Source: Purshia tridentata (lineage: Eukaryota > Streptophyta > Magnoliopsida > Rosales > Rosaceae). From it: 64,000 bases of DNA. Location of the stretch: contig QANT01005476.1 of the NCBI GenBank assembly GCA_003254885.1, positions 44,329-108,328 on the forward strand, in the 5' to 3' direction. Below, one piece after another: positions 1 through 12,509 of the stretch. The position numbers were made by a program, and so were the translations under genes. A model generated the notes under the pieces. That model did no database searches and was not told where the DNA came from. It saw nothing but the letters and a program-made list of their open reading frames with translations. The first letter of the stretch is position 1, and every line of letters starts with the position of its first letter.

Positions 1-79
1 TTCTATATTGAATCTGTGACTTCTTATGAAGACAATGATATGGTGGTTACATATTCCAATTTCTGCCTTTAGTGTACAT

Positions 80-1992
80 ATGGCACAAGAACAAGAGGTC
101 AAGGAAAGTTCTAAAATTTCAAGCTACGATGCCTACTTCGAGAATGTGCAGTCCAGGAAGAAATTACCACAGTCGCTACAAGAGATATTAACATCTGCAT
201 TTGATAACATTCCAGTTTCATCTTTCTCAAGAGTTCCTGGAGGCAAAGGTAATAGCAATGATTGTTTGTGGACTAGATATGAATTGAATAAGATAAATGA
301 TTGGCTAACAACAGTGCACTTACCAATATTCTTTGCAGTAATTGAGATTCTTGATTGATATGTGCCCTTAACATTATTGTTTGCAGTAATTGAGATTCCA
401 GCGGACACATCTATTGGTGATGCAGTCAAGATTTTGTCTCAAAGCAACATTTTGTCGGCTCCAGTGAGAAACCCAGATGCAGAAACCAGTTCGGATTGGA
501 AAGATAGTTACCTAGGAATCATAGATTACTCTGCCATTATTCTTTGGGTGTTGGAGAGTGCAGAACTAGCTGCAGTTGCTCTATCAGCTACTTCAGCAAC
601 AGCTGCTGGAGTTGGTGCAGGAGCAGTTGGCGCCATTGGCGCACTAGCATTGGGTGTGACGGGTCCTGCTGCAGTTGCAGGGCTAACAGCTGCTGCAGTT
701 GGAGCTGCTGTCGCTGGTGGTGTGGCTGCAGATAAAGGGATGGGCAAAGATGCTCCCACAGCTGCTGATGAATTGGGCAAAGACTTCTACAAAGTTTTAC
801 TGCAAGAAGAGCCCTTCAAGTCAACCACAGTAAGTTTATCTCCCCCAAAGAAGATTATTTATAGAGTATTGGTTACCTTTAGTACACTGATCAGTCATTT
901 CTGAATCACCTGCTTCCACTTCTTCAGAAATTGACAAGTGTATTCGTGCACCTATATTGCAGAGTTGCAACCAAGTTCATGAAATAGGGAATGTTACTCT
1001 TGTACTTTTTATTGATTGAGTGAACCATATATGATATGCACTTTTATGTTTCAGGTAAGGTCAATACTTAAATCCTTCCGCTGGGCACCTTTCCTTCCAG
1101 TAGCAACAGATAGTTCAATGCTGAGCGTCTTGCTACTACTTTCAAAATATAGGCTGAGGAATGTACCTGTGATAGAACCAGGCCAACCCAATATTAAGAA
1201 CTACATTACCCAATCAGCAATTGTTCAGGGTCTCGAGCAATGCAGAGGAAGGGATTGGTTTGACTGCATTGCCGCAATGCCCATCTCTGATTTGGGACTT
1301 CCTTTTATGCCTTCTAATGAGGTAATTAAGGTTGCCTGGTTACCAAAGCATTCTTCTGTCTGACTAGTGAATTGGGGGTTTCAATATTGTTCCTTTGTTT
1401 GCTTGGCCAGGTTGTTAGCATCCAGAGCAATGATCTAATACTGGAAGCTTTCAAGAGGATGAGGGATAACCAAATCGGTGGTCTTCCAGTTGTAGACGGG
1501 CCAAAGAAGAAGATAGTTGGTAATGTCAGTATAAGAGATGTCAGATTCTTGCTGCTCAAACCTGAACTCTTCTCCAATTTCAGGTATTGGAAGGCAAACT
1601 TTGAACTATTTGCACCTTGATGGTCAACAGTGGCAATCGCCTCCTCCCTTCTTTAGATAGACATCTTCCAAGCCAGTCTTGATGGTCACTTAATTTTTTT
1701 GCCTCTTTCTTTCAGGAAGCTCACCGTCAGGGACTTCATGAGCACCATCTCAACATCCCAGGACATTGGAAAAGCCATCCCACCAGTTACATGCAATGTC
1801 CAGTCGACTCTGGGTAACGTGATTCAAAGTCTTGCTTCCAAGTCCATTCATAGGATCTATGTAGCTGGGGAGGAAGGCGAAGTTGTTGGTGTCATCACAC
1901 TCAGAGATGTGATTTCTTGCTTCATTTATGAACCCCACAACCACTTTGATAACTACCAGGGGTTTGCAGTGAAGGAGATGTTGAACCAGTGA
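80..1992 (+). CDS. SNF1-related protein kinase regulatory subunit gamma-1-like (four-CBS-domain protein)
   Basis: Five coding exons join in frame: 80-248, 387-829, 1055-1321, 1411-1583 and 1716-1992, giving 442 residues. All introns are GT-AG. The start is the ATG at 80 (MAQEQEV), just after a probable UTR-exon acceptor (ctttag, ending at 72); the upstream in-frame ATG at 26 would lie in that intron. The protein holds Bateman-type CBS repeats at about residues 57-95, 214-250, 294-350 and 370-430, matching the energy-sensing gamma subunits (SNF4/KING1 type) of plant SnRK1, which bind adenine nucleotides in their yeast and animal relatives. Closest remembered relative is Arabidopsis At1g69800, a more divergent paralogue of KING1, so regulation of SnRK1 is inferred. 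The oddity is a long Ala/Gly-rich hydrophobic insert at about residues 116-171. Its 3' end faces the PPR gene, whose stop is only 109 bp away. Confidence 0.9.
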
Positions 1993-2101
1993 GGCTTCTG
2001 TTTGTAAAAAACTTACATGAAGATGCAGAGATAGGAGCAAAGTTTTGGTTTGCGACCGTAAAACAATTGACTATTGAGTTGCAGTTGTTTAATTGGTAAC
2101 T

Positions 2102-3967
2102 CTACCCTTCATGCAGTCTTAATAAACTAAAGCCAGGGAGCTTTATTAATCTTTTATTATTCATCATTTCTCTAATCCTTTCTGCATCCTTCCACCTACC
2201 AAGCCCAGCATATATCTTGGACAGGATCACAAAAGCTGTTGGGTTCTCTGGCTCTAATTCTGAAAGTTTTATAGCCATTTCTTCTCCCAGTTCTGAATCT
2301 AAATGACACTCGCAAGCACCTAGCAAAGAAGCAAAAACTGATCCAGAAGGCTCTGGTAATTCTCGTATTAATTCTCGGGCTTCATCCAACCTGCCAGATC
2401 GACCCAAAAGGTCAATCATGCAACCAAAATGATCTGGATTTGGTTTCAGTCCAAAATCTCTACTCATCATCCTAAAAACTTGCCATCCTTTATCAACTGA
2501 ACCAGTGTGACTGCACATAGATAGAAGACTGGTGAAAGTTGCTGCATTTGGTTGTACCTTTTCTTCCAGCATCTGCTCAAAGATCTCAAATGCAGATTTG
2601 TTCTCTCCGTTTCTTCCGTACCCAAATATCATTGCATTCCAAAATGCTGGATCATCAGGTTTTACTTGAAACCAATCAAAAATTTTTTTTGCCCAAGAAG
2701 ACTGTCCACATTTCATGTACATGTCAATAAGAGCAGTGGAAATGAACAGATCACTGCTAATATGGGTCTTAATTGCATGTCCATGGACCTCTTTTCCACA
2801 TTGCAGAGCAGTTAAATCTGCACACGCCGGTAAAAGACTTGTGACAGATTTTAAACTTGGGACTACACCAGCTGATTGCATTCTCTTAAAATACTTGAAA
2901 GCTTCAATCCCCTTCCCTAGCTGTGAAAACCCACTGATCATTGAATTCCAAGTCACCGAGTCAGGTTTAAATCCTTCAGATTCCATCTCTTCGAAAAGCT
3001 CAACAGCATTCTCACTCTGTGCATTCAACATCATTCCAGCAATCATGGTGTTCCATGTAAACAAGTTCCTGTTTTCATTTAGTTCTTTGAAAATTTCATA
3101 TCCCAGTTGCCAACAAGCACACTTGGAATACATGTCCACAAGTGCTGTTCCAACCTTAGCATCAATCCCCATTTCAATTTTTATGATCAAACTGTGAACC
3201 TGCCTGCCAAACTGGAGGTATGAAAGACTAGCACAGACAGAAAGAACACAAAGCAATGTGACTGAATTAGTTCTTTCACCAGTGCGTGCTCTCATTTGCT
3301 TAAACAAATCCAACACCACACGAGGAACACCATTTTGCAAAAGCCCTGATATGATAGCATTGTAGCTCACAATATTCTTAATGGGCATCTCTTCAAACAC
3401 CTTTGCAGCCGAAACCAACCCTCCGCAGTTCGAATACATAGTCAGAATCGACGTTGCAACATAAACATCATTCTCAACGCCCAGCTTTACCGCCAAGCAG
3501 TGCATTTCGGTGCCATGCTTCACATGTTCACACGCGCATAACATGCTAGCTATAGTAACTGAATTGGGCCTGAACCCTCCAACTCCCACGTTCTTAAATA
3601 CCCACAAAGCCTCTCTACGGTACCCATGTTGCAAAAACCCGGAAATCACCGCATTCAAAGAAGCCAAGTTTCGGTCAGGCATCTCGTCGAACACCTTGAG
3701 TGCATTGTGAACAAGATGAAGCTTCATGTACACACCAGTTAGAGCCGTGGCTGAATAAACGTCAGCGAAAAAACCTGTTTTGATTAAATGGGTATGCAGC
3801 ATCTGGCTTTGTAAGGCTGATTGGAACTTGCCACAGGCTTTGAGAAGAGGAGGGAATGTGAATTCATGAGGACGCAAAGAAGCAGAGTGGTGTTGAGCAT
3901 ATAAGCAGAGGGCTTCTCTGTATAACCCATCTGCGACCAGTATTGCTATTTCGAATTTGCGCTTCAT
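2102..3967 (-). CDS. Pentatricopeptide repeat protein, PLS class with E domain (At2g02750-like)
   Basis: A single uninterrupted reading frame of 621 residues, as is usual for plant PPR genes. It consists of tandem PPR motifs of P, L and S type, seen in repeated phrases such as TALVDMYSKC, NAMIFGYGRNGE and FEQMLEEKVQPN at about 31-35 residue spacing. The C-terminus has an E/E+ type tail (from about residue 525, containing LLGACECHLDSELGE and YAGLGRWKDAERIR) and stops at GFSLLRLHEG without a DYW deaminase domain. Such proteins bind single-stranded RNA in mitochondria or plastids, usually for C-to-U editing; the target here is unknown. The start ATG leads almost directly into the first repeat, so a targeting peptide is not obvious. 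Position next to UBC2 agrees with the Arabidopsis order At2g02750-At2g02760. An AATAAA at 2121-2126 on the + strand lies inside its 3' coding end. Confidence 0.93.
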   Translation of the reverse strand: MKRKFEIAILVADGLYREALCLYAQHHSASLRPHEFTFPPLLKACGKFQSALQSQMLHTHLIKTGFFADVYSATALTGVYMKLHLVHNALKVFDEMPDRNLASLNAVISGFLQHGYRREALWVFKNVGVGGFRPNSVTIASMLCACEHVKHGTEMHCLAVKLGVENDVYVATSILTMYSNCGGLVSAAKVFEEMPIKNIVSYNAIISGLLQNGVPRVVLDLFKQMRARTGERTNSVTLLCVLSVCASLSYLQFGRQVHSLIIKIEMGIDAKVGTALVDMYSKCACWQLGYEIFKELNENRNLFTWNTMIAGMMLNAQSENAVELFEEMESEGFKPDSVTWNSMISGFSQLGKGIEAFKYFKRMQSAGVVPSLKSVTSLLPACADLTALQCGKEVHGHAIKTHISSDLFISTALIDMYMKCGQSSWAKKIFDWFQVKPDDPAFWNAMIFGYGRNGENKSAFEIFEQMLEEKVQPNAATFTSLLSMCSHTGSVDKGWQVFRMMSRDFGLKPNPDHFGCMIDLLGRSGRLDEARELIRELPEPSGSVFASLLGACECHLDSELGEEMAIKLSELEPENPTAFVILSKIYAGLGRWKDAERIREMMNNKRLIKLPGFSLLRLHEG

Positions 3968-6044
3968 GCCTTCATGGGTCGCGCAAAGAAGCAGATTGGT
4001 GCTTGACTGTTGATCAAATTAGAATATGACTTTCTCCTGTGTAATTTGTTTGGTTTTTTTTTTTTTTTTAATTATAAGAAATTGGGCTGGGCTAAGCTGG
4101 GCTGGACTCAAGTTCGGACTTGGATTGGGGAACATGCATTGCCTATCAAGCTCTTTTTGGTTCAGCCGACAAGCATAGCATGTGGGATAGAAAATCAAAG
4201 ATTGACATCCAAAATGGTGATATAATCTTCTACTTTCCAAGCTACTTTTGTCATTGGGGCATATTCAGGAAAAAGTGTAGAGCTGTGATGATAATTGAAA
4301 CATCAAAACATCTATGGGTTGGTGGGCAAATGAATGCGAAATGTTAGAGAACATTTGAACATTTTTAATAAAGAATCGAATGCAAAATGTGAGATAATAT
4401 TTGAATTGCTTTCGAACAATGATGACCTAACTTTCGAGAATAAGCTCCACCACATGCATGGAGTAATTCCCCAAATTTATTGTGGCATATTATAATTGCC
4501 TTTCGAGGACTGTCGTATAGGCTGGAGTCTGGTTTTGTTGGGAAAAAGTAATGTCGTTTTGCTATAATGTTCGCCATACAATGTTATGTTAGACAACCAG
4601 CAGACTTGTATGTTCATGCTTCATAAAATAAGTGCAAGGGATTTACGATCAATAATGCTATTCTTATCATATTTGTTGTACCATCTTACATGTTATTATT
4701 GTACTGGCAAAGTATTTCCTTATTTTTAGGATTTTTTTTTATGTTCAATATATGAATGCCATGTAGATTGTCAAATAATATAGTATAAAAATATAGTAAG
4801 TATAACATTGTTGATTTACAATATATAAGTCAATAAAGTGTAGGTGTTTTTTCTTAATGCAAGACCTGTCATGCATACTATATACATATCAATATGAGCC
4901 ACCAAATATCTAATTTATGCAGATTCTCTGATGGATATGTTTGTGCAAGACTCTTTTCATTGCAGAAGGCCATCCACTATTTTCTTATCTTTTTTATGCT
5001 ATAAAGTAAGCCCATCGCTACTTGGTGAGAAATCAATATCAAACTATCTTTTTCTTCACAGGTATGAACGTACTCACCTCTATTCCACGTACTATAATTT
5101 ATTCGTTTCATACCAGCCTTAGCATTAAAAAATTGAAATTGTTTGGCTCTTTTTAGTGACCAATTTTTTATTTGTAAATTAATACATATCAAATTAAGAT
5201 TGATTAATATAAATGATGGAAATATAAATGATGGACTCATTACTCACCCTAAGATTTTTTTTAAATAATAATAATTCACCATATGATTTATGGTTGAATA
5301 ATTGAATTTGAATTTATGATTACCACATTTGACTCATAATAGAGTGAGTGGTTGGTCTTGTCAACCAAATTAAGAAAATATGATTGATGCCGTACCTTTT
5401 TATGTGGAAATGCTCAGGTACGTGCATGTAAACTACATCTATATTGGTGTAAAATACGTTTATCGGCCTTAGATCACGTATTGGTATGAAGGGCTCACAT
5501 CAAGAAAAATGATGGTGCATCATTTAGTCCAATATTCACACATTTATTCATTTGTCAAATCCACTTTCAATACAAATTTCTAATTCAACAAGTCAATTTC
5601 GCAATACCAATTTATAAAATAATTTCCAGGAAATCCATAAATCATATCCTTAGGAATTTTGTGAGGATTAGTGAATATATGGCATTATGGCTGCATAGCC
5701 TTGGGGTAATAATTATTAGGACGGTAATTTGTAAGGATTAATCAATTTTTTATATATATTTGGACAGGATTAACCAAAATTTGCCCCAATCCAACTTGAA
5801 ATTTTTCTTATATGAACGAGTTAAAGGGAATACAAATTGAGTTTAGATTCCAATTTATTAATCTAACCAAATGTTGAAGCTTGTTGTACCAAAAAAAATA
5901 ATATAGAAGCTTGGATTAGGAATTCAACATAATATTATAACCTAATATAGGGGCATTTAAAATATAAAAAAAAAATCCTAATACAGGGGTCCACGGAATG
6001 CTCACCATACTCTACAACAAATTTTTTTAAAAACATTTCTCATC
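3968..6044. other. Intergenic, upstream of the PPR gene
   Basis: AT-rich DNA without a supportable gene. The first part (to about 4150) should hold the PPR promoter; it contains a T-tract at 4055-4069 and short GGGCTGG repeats near 4084-4105. The remaining ORFs are short, low-complexity and unlike known proteins. I see no transposon ends here. Confidence 0.6.
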
Positions 6045-6541
6045 TTATCCACAAATAAAATTACAAATTACAAAGAAAACAAATATAAGAATCAAACAAC
6101 CTAACAACGCTAACCTCGTTGTTTGGGCAACTCATCACCCCTCCGTTTCCAGCAGTCCGTTATACTGTCTCATCCGAAATTTCCTTCCAGCAGTCCGTTA
6201 TATTGTCTCATCCGAAATTTCTTTCCAGCAGTCCGTTATATTGTCTCATCCGAAATTTCTTTCTTCTCTTCTTCAGTGACTCATATCCCTCCTCTCTTAT
6301 CGTCACTCTCTTATTATCCACAAATAAAATTACAAATTACAAAGAAAAAAAATATAAGAATCAAACAACCTAACAACGCTAACCTCGTTGTTTGGGCAAC
6401 TCATCACCCCTCCATTTCTAGCAATCTGTTATACTGTCTCATCAGAAATTTCTTTCCAGCAGTCCGTTATATTGTCTCATCCGAAATTTCTTTCTTCTCT
6501 TCTTCAGCGACTCATATCCCTCCTCTCTTATCGTCACTCTC
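6045..6541. repeat. Tandem duplication of about 267 bp with an internal 38-bp subrepeat
   Basis: Copy 1 spans 6045-6311 and copy 2 spans 6314-6541; both begin ttatccacaaataaaattac and end ctctcttatcgtcactctc. Inside each is a 38-bp unit beginning ccagcagtccgttata; copy 1 has three units (6149, 6187, 6225), copy 2 has two, which explains the 38-39 bp length difference. Each copy also has the inverted pair caaacaac / gttgtttg around a 17-bp loop. ORFs crossing the block only translate the repeat. Confidence 0.9.
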
Positions 6542-6950
6542 TTTTTCACTCTCTTTCCCTCTTTCCCTCTTCTTCTTCATCTTTTTCATAGATACCCTGA
6601 GAATGACATCGGCAACCATAGCGTCCTTTTACATCAATGCACAAACCGTTGAACTTCTCCAACCCACATCCCTACAATAAATTCACAAAAGAATATTATT
6701 TTGGGACAAATTTAATATTGATAAACAATATGATATTTATCAACTAAAAACAATAATTAGGTAATTTTATGTTTAAATACTTGATATGGATCGTTAATGA
6801 TTATTTGGTCTAATAAATGACACTCAATTTTTATGTGTCAAAAAGAGTCATGAGTTTAAATTTTATATATGGCAAATGATTCCATTTAAAAATACTTGAT
6901 AAGAATGAACAATATCACAATAGAAACATATACATACATGATCATTCTAT

Positions 6951-7445
6951 TAAGAGATTCTTTATATAAGAAATCAATTGCGAGGTCCAACCTACATTTT
7001 ATTTTGATAATTGAAACATATATATTTCATGTCTACATTAAAGGGTCATTTTTATAAAAAATTAGTTAAACTAAAAATTATTTACTTTGATTAAATAGTT
7101 ATTATTTTATGTGTTTATCAAAAATATTTTGTTCAGCTTAATATTTTTAATTAAGAATGAGATTTAAATAAAAATCTAAAATATAAATGATTCAAAATTA
7201 AGAGATTCTTTATATAAGAAATCAATTGCGAGGTCCAACCTACATTTTATTTTGATAATCGAAACATATATATTTTATGTCCCCATTAAAGGGTCATTTT
7301 TATAAAAAATTAGTTAAACTAAAAATTATTTATTTTGATTAAATAGTTATTATTTTATGTGTTTATCAAAAATATTTTGTTCGGCTTAATATTTTTAATT
7401 AAGAATGAAATTTAAATAAAAATCTAAAATATAAATGATTCAAAT
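6951..7445. repeat. Tandem duplication, 248-bp period
   Basis: Copy 1 at 6951-7198 and copy 2 at 7199-7445 both start taagagattctttatataag and end ataaatgattcaaa. They differ at only a handful of positions, so the duplication is recent. No coding potential or terminal inverted repeat is visible. The stretch 6542-6950 before it is AT-rich and holds nothing I can name. Confidence 0.92.
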
Positions 7446-7689
7446 TATTAAAATAGAACGGATTAGTCTTGTAAAGAATTCTTAAATAAATTTGAGAGAT
7501 CCTTAATGGAGGAGGAAACATAAACATAAACATAAACATATATGTATTGTTGGCATAGCAATTAGCAAGTTGGCAAGAGCAGAAGAGTATAAGAAAGAGA
7601 GAGAAGGAGCGCGCTGACCTGAGAGAGACTACCAAAATACAATTCCCCTATAAATCATTTAACTAAAAAAAACTTTTAACCTAAAAATA

Positions 7690-8872
7690 ATCTCTCTATC
7701 TCTTTCTCCCTCTCTGCCTGTCTTTCTGTCTCTCTTCCTCTCTTTTCCTTTCTGGATCGCTCGGTCGCCGTGGAAATTCTTCTCTGACACCGCTTCTTTT
7801 ACTTTATACCCATCTATTTGTTTCGCGGGAAAATTTGTGAGCTGCGAAATCTTCCTTTTCCTTCCCGCGATTCTGAACATCTGCCTCTGAGAACCGAATC
7901 TTCTCGCCGTCAGCTAACAGGTGTTCTTAATTTTAAGCCTTCTGTTTTCCTCTGTATAGTATATCTCTTAATTGTCTTGTGCTCCGATTTGTGGTCTGTA
8001 TGGAATATGATTTTGCAGAGGATCTAATTTGTTGATTGTAATACAAGAAAGAAACCCTAACATTTTTAATTGTAAATCATAGTAGCTTCAGGATTAGGTG
8101 ATTGGGATATGGATCTCGGGTTTTGATTATGTGTACTTGTGCTTTCGAACTTGTACGGTAGCAACCTGTTGACTATAATAGTTGGATCCAGTTAGCCTTG
8201 AATTCAGTCCACAAAAACTATGCTTTTGGATGAGTTATTCAGTTCATAAGTCAAGGCATCATCCGTACAATTCTTTAGCTTGTAGAGGTTACGTGAGCTT
8301 TTCAAAACTGTGTCTTTGAATCTTGGCTCATATCTAGGTTTAACTACTAGGTAAATCTTGTTTAACCTCAATTATGTTGTTTGAATGCTTAAACGTGTTG
8401 CTTTCCTGATACTTTATAATTTCTTTGATACGTACCCAAACAGAAAATAACATCAAAAATAGAGATAATAAAGAAATGGATGTCTTTTCAAGAGGAATCA
8501 CACCATATATTCAAGTTGTATTCTCAGATAGCTCATACACAGTGGAATTACAATTATTTATAGGGCCTGGAAATTGGGAAAGAAGACCTATACGACTAAC
8601 TGGAAATATGGTATTATCTAGATAGTATAATTTGGTCTGGGCCTATCATGTGTAGCAGATGGTTGTGTGGGCTGACAGAATGTATTGGCAATGGATTGAT
8701 TATTGCAGGGTAGTTAGACACACGACTGGGATGTTATCATTCTGCACCTCTTTTGTTGATAAAAGTTGTATTCTCCCTTTCATTGGTGCATGCATGTTTT
8801 CATTTCTGCAAAAATGTTTGGAAAAGTATTGACTATCACTGAGTATTATTTTTTTGTTGGCCTAATATATAG
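7690..8872 (+). promoter_or_regulatory. UBC2: UBC2 5' leader: pyrimidine-rich UTR exon and leader intron
   Basis: A CT-rich stretch (about 7690-7760) typical of a plant transcription start region is followed by a noncoding exon ending cagctaacag at 7920. A donor gtgttc at 7921 and an acceptor atatag at 8867-8872 define a leader intron of 952 bp, leaving gcggtgagg before the ATG. Leader introns of ubiquitin-pathway genes commonly boost expression; that role is inferred here. The exact transcription start is not determinable from sequence. Confidence 0.65.
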
Positions 8873-8881
8873 GCGGTGAGG

Positions 8882-11800
8882 ATGTCGACTCCCGCAAGGA
8901 AGAGATTGATGAGGGATTTCAAGAGGTTGCAACAGGATCCTCCAGCTGGCATAAGTGGAGCTCCTCAAGACAATAACATTATGCTTTGGAATGCTGTTAT
9001 ATTTGGGTACGTGGCAGAAGGAGATAATTTACCTAGTTCAGTTTTATATTCAGTTTCATGGTTTTGCTTGAAATCCAGTACAGTTTTATTTATGTACTTC
9101 ATTGTTTACATTGCAGGCCTGATGACACCCCATGGGATGGAGGTAAAACTGATTTCTTATTTCTGTTAGAAACTGAAAAAGAAATTCATATCATGTTGCA
9201 TTGGAATTTTCTTCTTTCATGTATAACGATTAAGATACACTTTTAAGATACTTTTGTCTTTCAGGTACGTTTAAATTGACACTTCAATTTACAGAGGATT
9301 ATCCAAATAAGCCACCAACAGTGCGTTTTGTTTCTCGAATGTTTCATCCAAATAGTGAGTTCGAAACAGAAACTTCACACATGCACACACTTTACGTTTT
9401 TACATATATGGAAAAATTAGGGTGTCATCGTTGGTCACCAGCATTATATATATTTAAAATATGGATCTTTGTGTTCCTAAAATGCACTTTCCTATTGAAA
9501 CTGAAATTTAATTGTTTAGCTCCTAAAGTTACGGCAACTTATTATCATACCAGATTATCTCCTCAATTTGAATTAATTAATCCCATGATGAAAACATTAC
9601 ATTTAAGGGAATAATGCACCCATTGTACCCATTGATATATTTATGCCAATTCAGCTAATATCTCATAAAATATGTACCAATTGTACCAGCTTAACAATTA
9701 GTTCTCATCTGCCAAATGTACCCATTCGTACATTACCGTCTTATGTTTGGCACTTGAATTGTTAAGCCCTTTAAGCATTTTATCAAACACTTTGATTGCA
9801 AAAAACGTACGGTAAATTATATTTTACACATAAATGCTCCCTTTATTTGCTTTCTAAAACCTTATTGTTTGATAAGTTGTACCCGCCAAACCAATTCCTG
9901 CATTTTATTAAATAATTGGAAGTCAAAAGTAGAAGGCTACATTCTGTCAGAATATTATCGTATATTAGCACGCAAACAAACACAACCACCCTTTGAATCT
10001 ACATTTTCTGTACCAAAAATATGCCTAATCTAATTGGGTAGGTTGATGAAATTTCCATTTTTTGAAAACTTACCTTCATGTTGCTTGGATTGTGTTGCAA
10101 CCAGAACGACGGCCTCAAAATCATTGGACTTCAAATTGGTTGTGCAGATGCTGTAAGATAGTGGTTTAGTGTTTGTCAAATTAGGGTTTAATTTATACTC
10201 GACAATTCAGGATTAGGAATTCACATCTAAAAACTTTTCCATTTTTGAAGTGATCTGATTGCATGATTTGGGGGGGTGGAATAAATGCTTGCGTTATTGC
10301 TTGAGGGTAAACTTATGTTTGGTTTCAGTCAAATTGTTGGCAATTATCGTAATTAATAGTACATTTAATTTTAGTTTTAATAGCATGGCATACCATTTAA
10401 GATTGGCTTTCAATCAAAAAACTGAAATACATAAGGTTTTGTCCATAAGATAGACTAGTGAGATTTCTAAATATGCCTACATATATTGGTACATGTGTAT
10501 GCAAATAGAAACAGTAACATATGCCACTCAATGGTTCTTAAATTAGGTAAGGAGTTTACTATGTCGGGAGGGTGTTCATATTCCTAGATTACCAGTAAAC
10601 TTCGTGTAGTCGCACTTACCTATAAGGGATATGTGGGTTTTTGTTTACGTATTTCTGTTACAGTTTCTTCTCTTGTAGTGTTCTTATATCAGGACTTAAT
10701 CTTCTTCAGTGTCATACCTCTAGCATTACTCTCTTTTTTTTGGAAGAAAAGTAGGCCTTTCATCATTTCTTTTTAGACATTATACATATATTTACTCAGC
10801 CAAATTAGCTTCAAATGGGTGAAAAGGAGCTGAGTGGAGGGAAACATTTGATATTTGTTTTGAAGCTCCCAAATGTTTGTTAATTGAGTATTGAATCACT
10901 GATACTTCACCTTTACAGCTTGTTATTTGTTGGCTCTTACGTCTTTTAGTTTGTTGCCTTTTCTGTGCCATTTTAATGCTTGTATGTGTGAATATGTTTT
11001 AAGAAATGACCAACTTGGTAGTATCTCAGCTGTTTCAAATTTTAAGTTTTGCCCCTTTTCAGTTTATGCAGATGGAAGCATTTGCTTGGACATCCTTCAG
11101 AATCAGTGGAGCCCTATCTATGATGTAGCAGCTATACTTACCTCCATCCAGGTATTTGGTTATGTTCTGTTCAATTCTTGCTGATTTCTAGCGATTTGAT
11201 TTCTCTCATTTAAATGCATCATGGGCTATGATTGTAAGTGCTAGACACCATGTGAAATCATCGTTAACCATCTTCAAGTCACACAAATTATGGTTTTTGT
11301 AAATCTACCTGCCCCATCTTGTCCATTCCAACCTGTAAGCAGAAACCTTTTGTAGCATCTTTTGAGCTATACAAGGAGCAAGGCAGCATTGGTTATACTG
11401 AATTCTTTCCCAAAGACAATATTCTTAGTTTTCTGTTTTCTTTCAACCAGCTTACCAGTGTTTCAACTTCACCTTCAGACCTAAGTATGTCTAGTACTTT
11501 TCCAGCAAATTTCTTGTATGTCTCTTTCTGCTTCATCTCTCATTCCAAAGTACAAGGATGTAGATAATTGAGTGTTTTTAATTTCACCTCTTTTAACTCT
11601 TGGTTAGCACTTTCATGTCCCATAGAATTACTACTCCCTCTCTCTCTCTCTGACATACTAAAGCAATACAAATAAATGACATATAAGATTTTGTATGGAG
11701 TTGACTTTTTCTTGAATGGCTTTTTTTGAGATGTCACGTGATGTTTCTAAGGCGTAATATTTTCTTTTTGCAGTCTTTGCTCTGTGATCCAAACCCAAAC

Positions 11801-11902
11801 TCTCCAGCAAATTCAGAAGCTGCACGGATGTTCAGTGAGAACAAGCGTGAATACAATAGGAGAGTCCGTGAGATTGTTGAGCAGAGTTGGACTGCGGATT
11901 AG
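8882..11902 (+). CDS. UBC2: Ubiquitin-conjugating enzyme E2 2 (RAD6/UBC2 type)
   Basis: Five coding exons, 8882-9006, 9117-9142, 9265-9354, 11063-11151 and 11774-11902, sum to 459 nt, or 152 residues, exactly the length of plant UBC1/UBC2. All introns are GT-AG; the third is 1,708 bp and gene-free. The protein starts [20 protein letters not shown] and carries the E2 landmarks: the FHPN motif with active-site neighbourhood DGSICLDIL placing catalytic Cys at residue 88, and a C-terminus ending in EQSWTAD. RAD6-type E2s monoubiquitinate histone H2B with HUB1/HUB2 and act in DNA-damage tolerance and flowering control in Arabidopsis. No key residue is missing, so this should be an active enzyme of cytosol and nucleus. 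It converges with the LRR pseudokinase downstream (607 bp between stops). Confidence 0.97.
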
Positions 11903-12509
11903 TCCCTCCTGATAGGGAGCTTTGAAAAATCGGTTGAACATCCTGTTTAAATAACTTGAAACTTGAAAACCATTGTGTTGTGAACAACTCGACTTTTGAT
12001 CTTGTGAAATGTTTGCTTGGGCTTTATTCAATGGCACTAGGCCTCGTATATCTATATTTTGGACCAACTGCCTTGGAAGTTTTCTTCCACCTTTTGCGTT
12101 TAATTTTGCTTTGAACTATTCTAGCCTGCTGTTGTAGAATTTCTTGTATACAACCTCTCTCTATCTTTCATAAAAACAAACTAATTACGTGACTAAAATA
12201 TCTTTTCAAGGGGCTTATTATGCAAGTTATAAAGTTTGATCCATATGGCAAAGTATATGAAATTTCACTGTCTGCACATTTAAAGCACTCTACCTGATTA
12301 CTAAGTGAATAGTTGGCGTTGATGACAAAGTAAAAAGTAAGAACTCATTCAACCCAAGGAAGGTTGGTATAAACTTCTTACATATGCTGAAAGTTTTCAA
12401 AGGTGAAAACAGTAAACACGAGTTGTATTTTCATTTATTCATATAGACACCGTGCGCAACAAGTAAGAGACATATAGTACATGCACTTATAATGGCAAGT
12501 TTAATCCAA

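Noticed and set aside
26-79. Upstream in-frame ATG for the CBS gene
   Set aside because: A splice acceptor (ctttag, ending at 72) lies between it and the ATG at 80; the extra residues are hydrophobic and unlike the family N-terminus.
526-780. Minus-strand Ala/Pro-rich ORF
   Set aside because: Shadow of the Ala/Gly-rich exon 2 of the CBS gene on the opposite strand.
6123-6680. 185-residue ORF over the tandem duplication
   Set aside because: Its length comes from repeat units of 38 and 267 bp that happen to lack stops; low-complexity Ser/Phe-rich translation, no family match.
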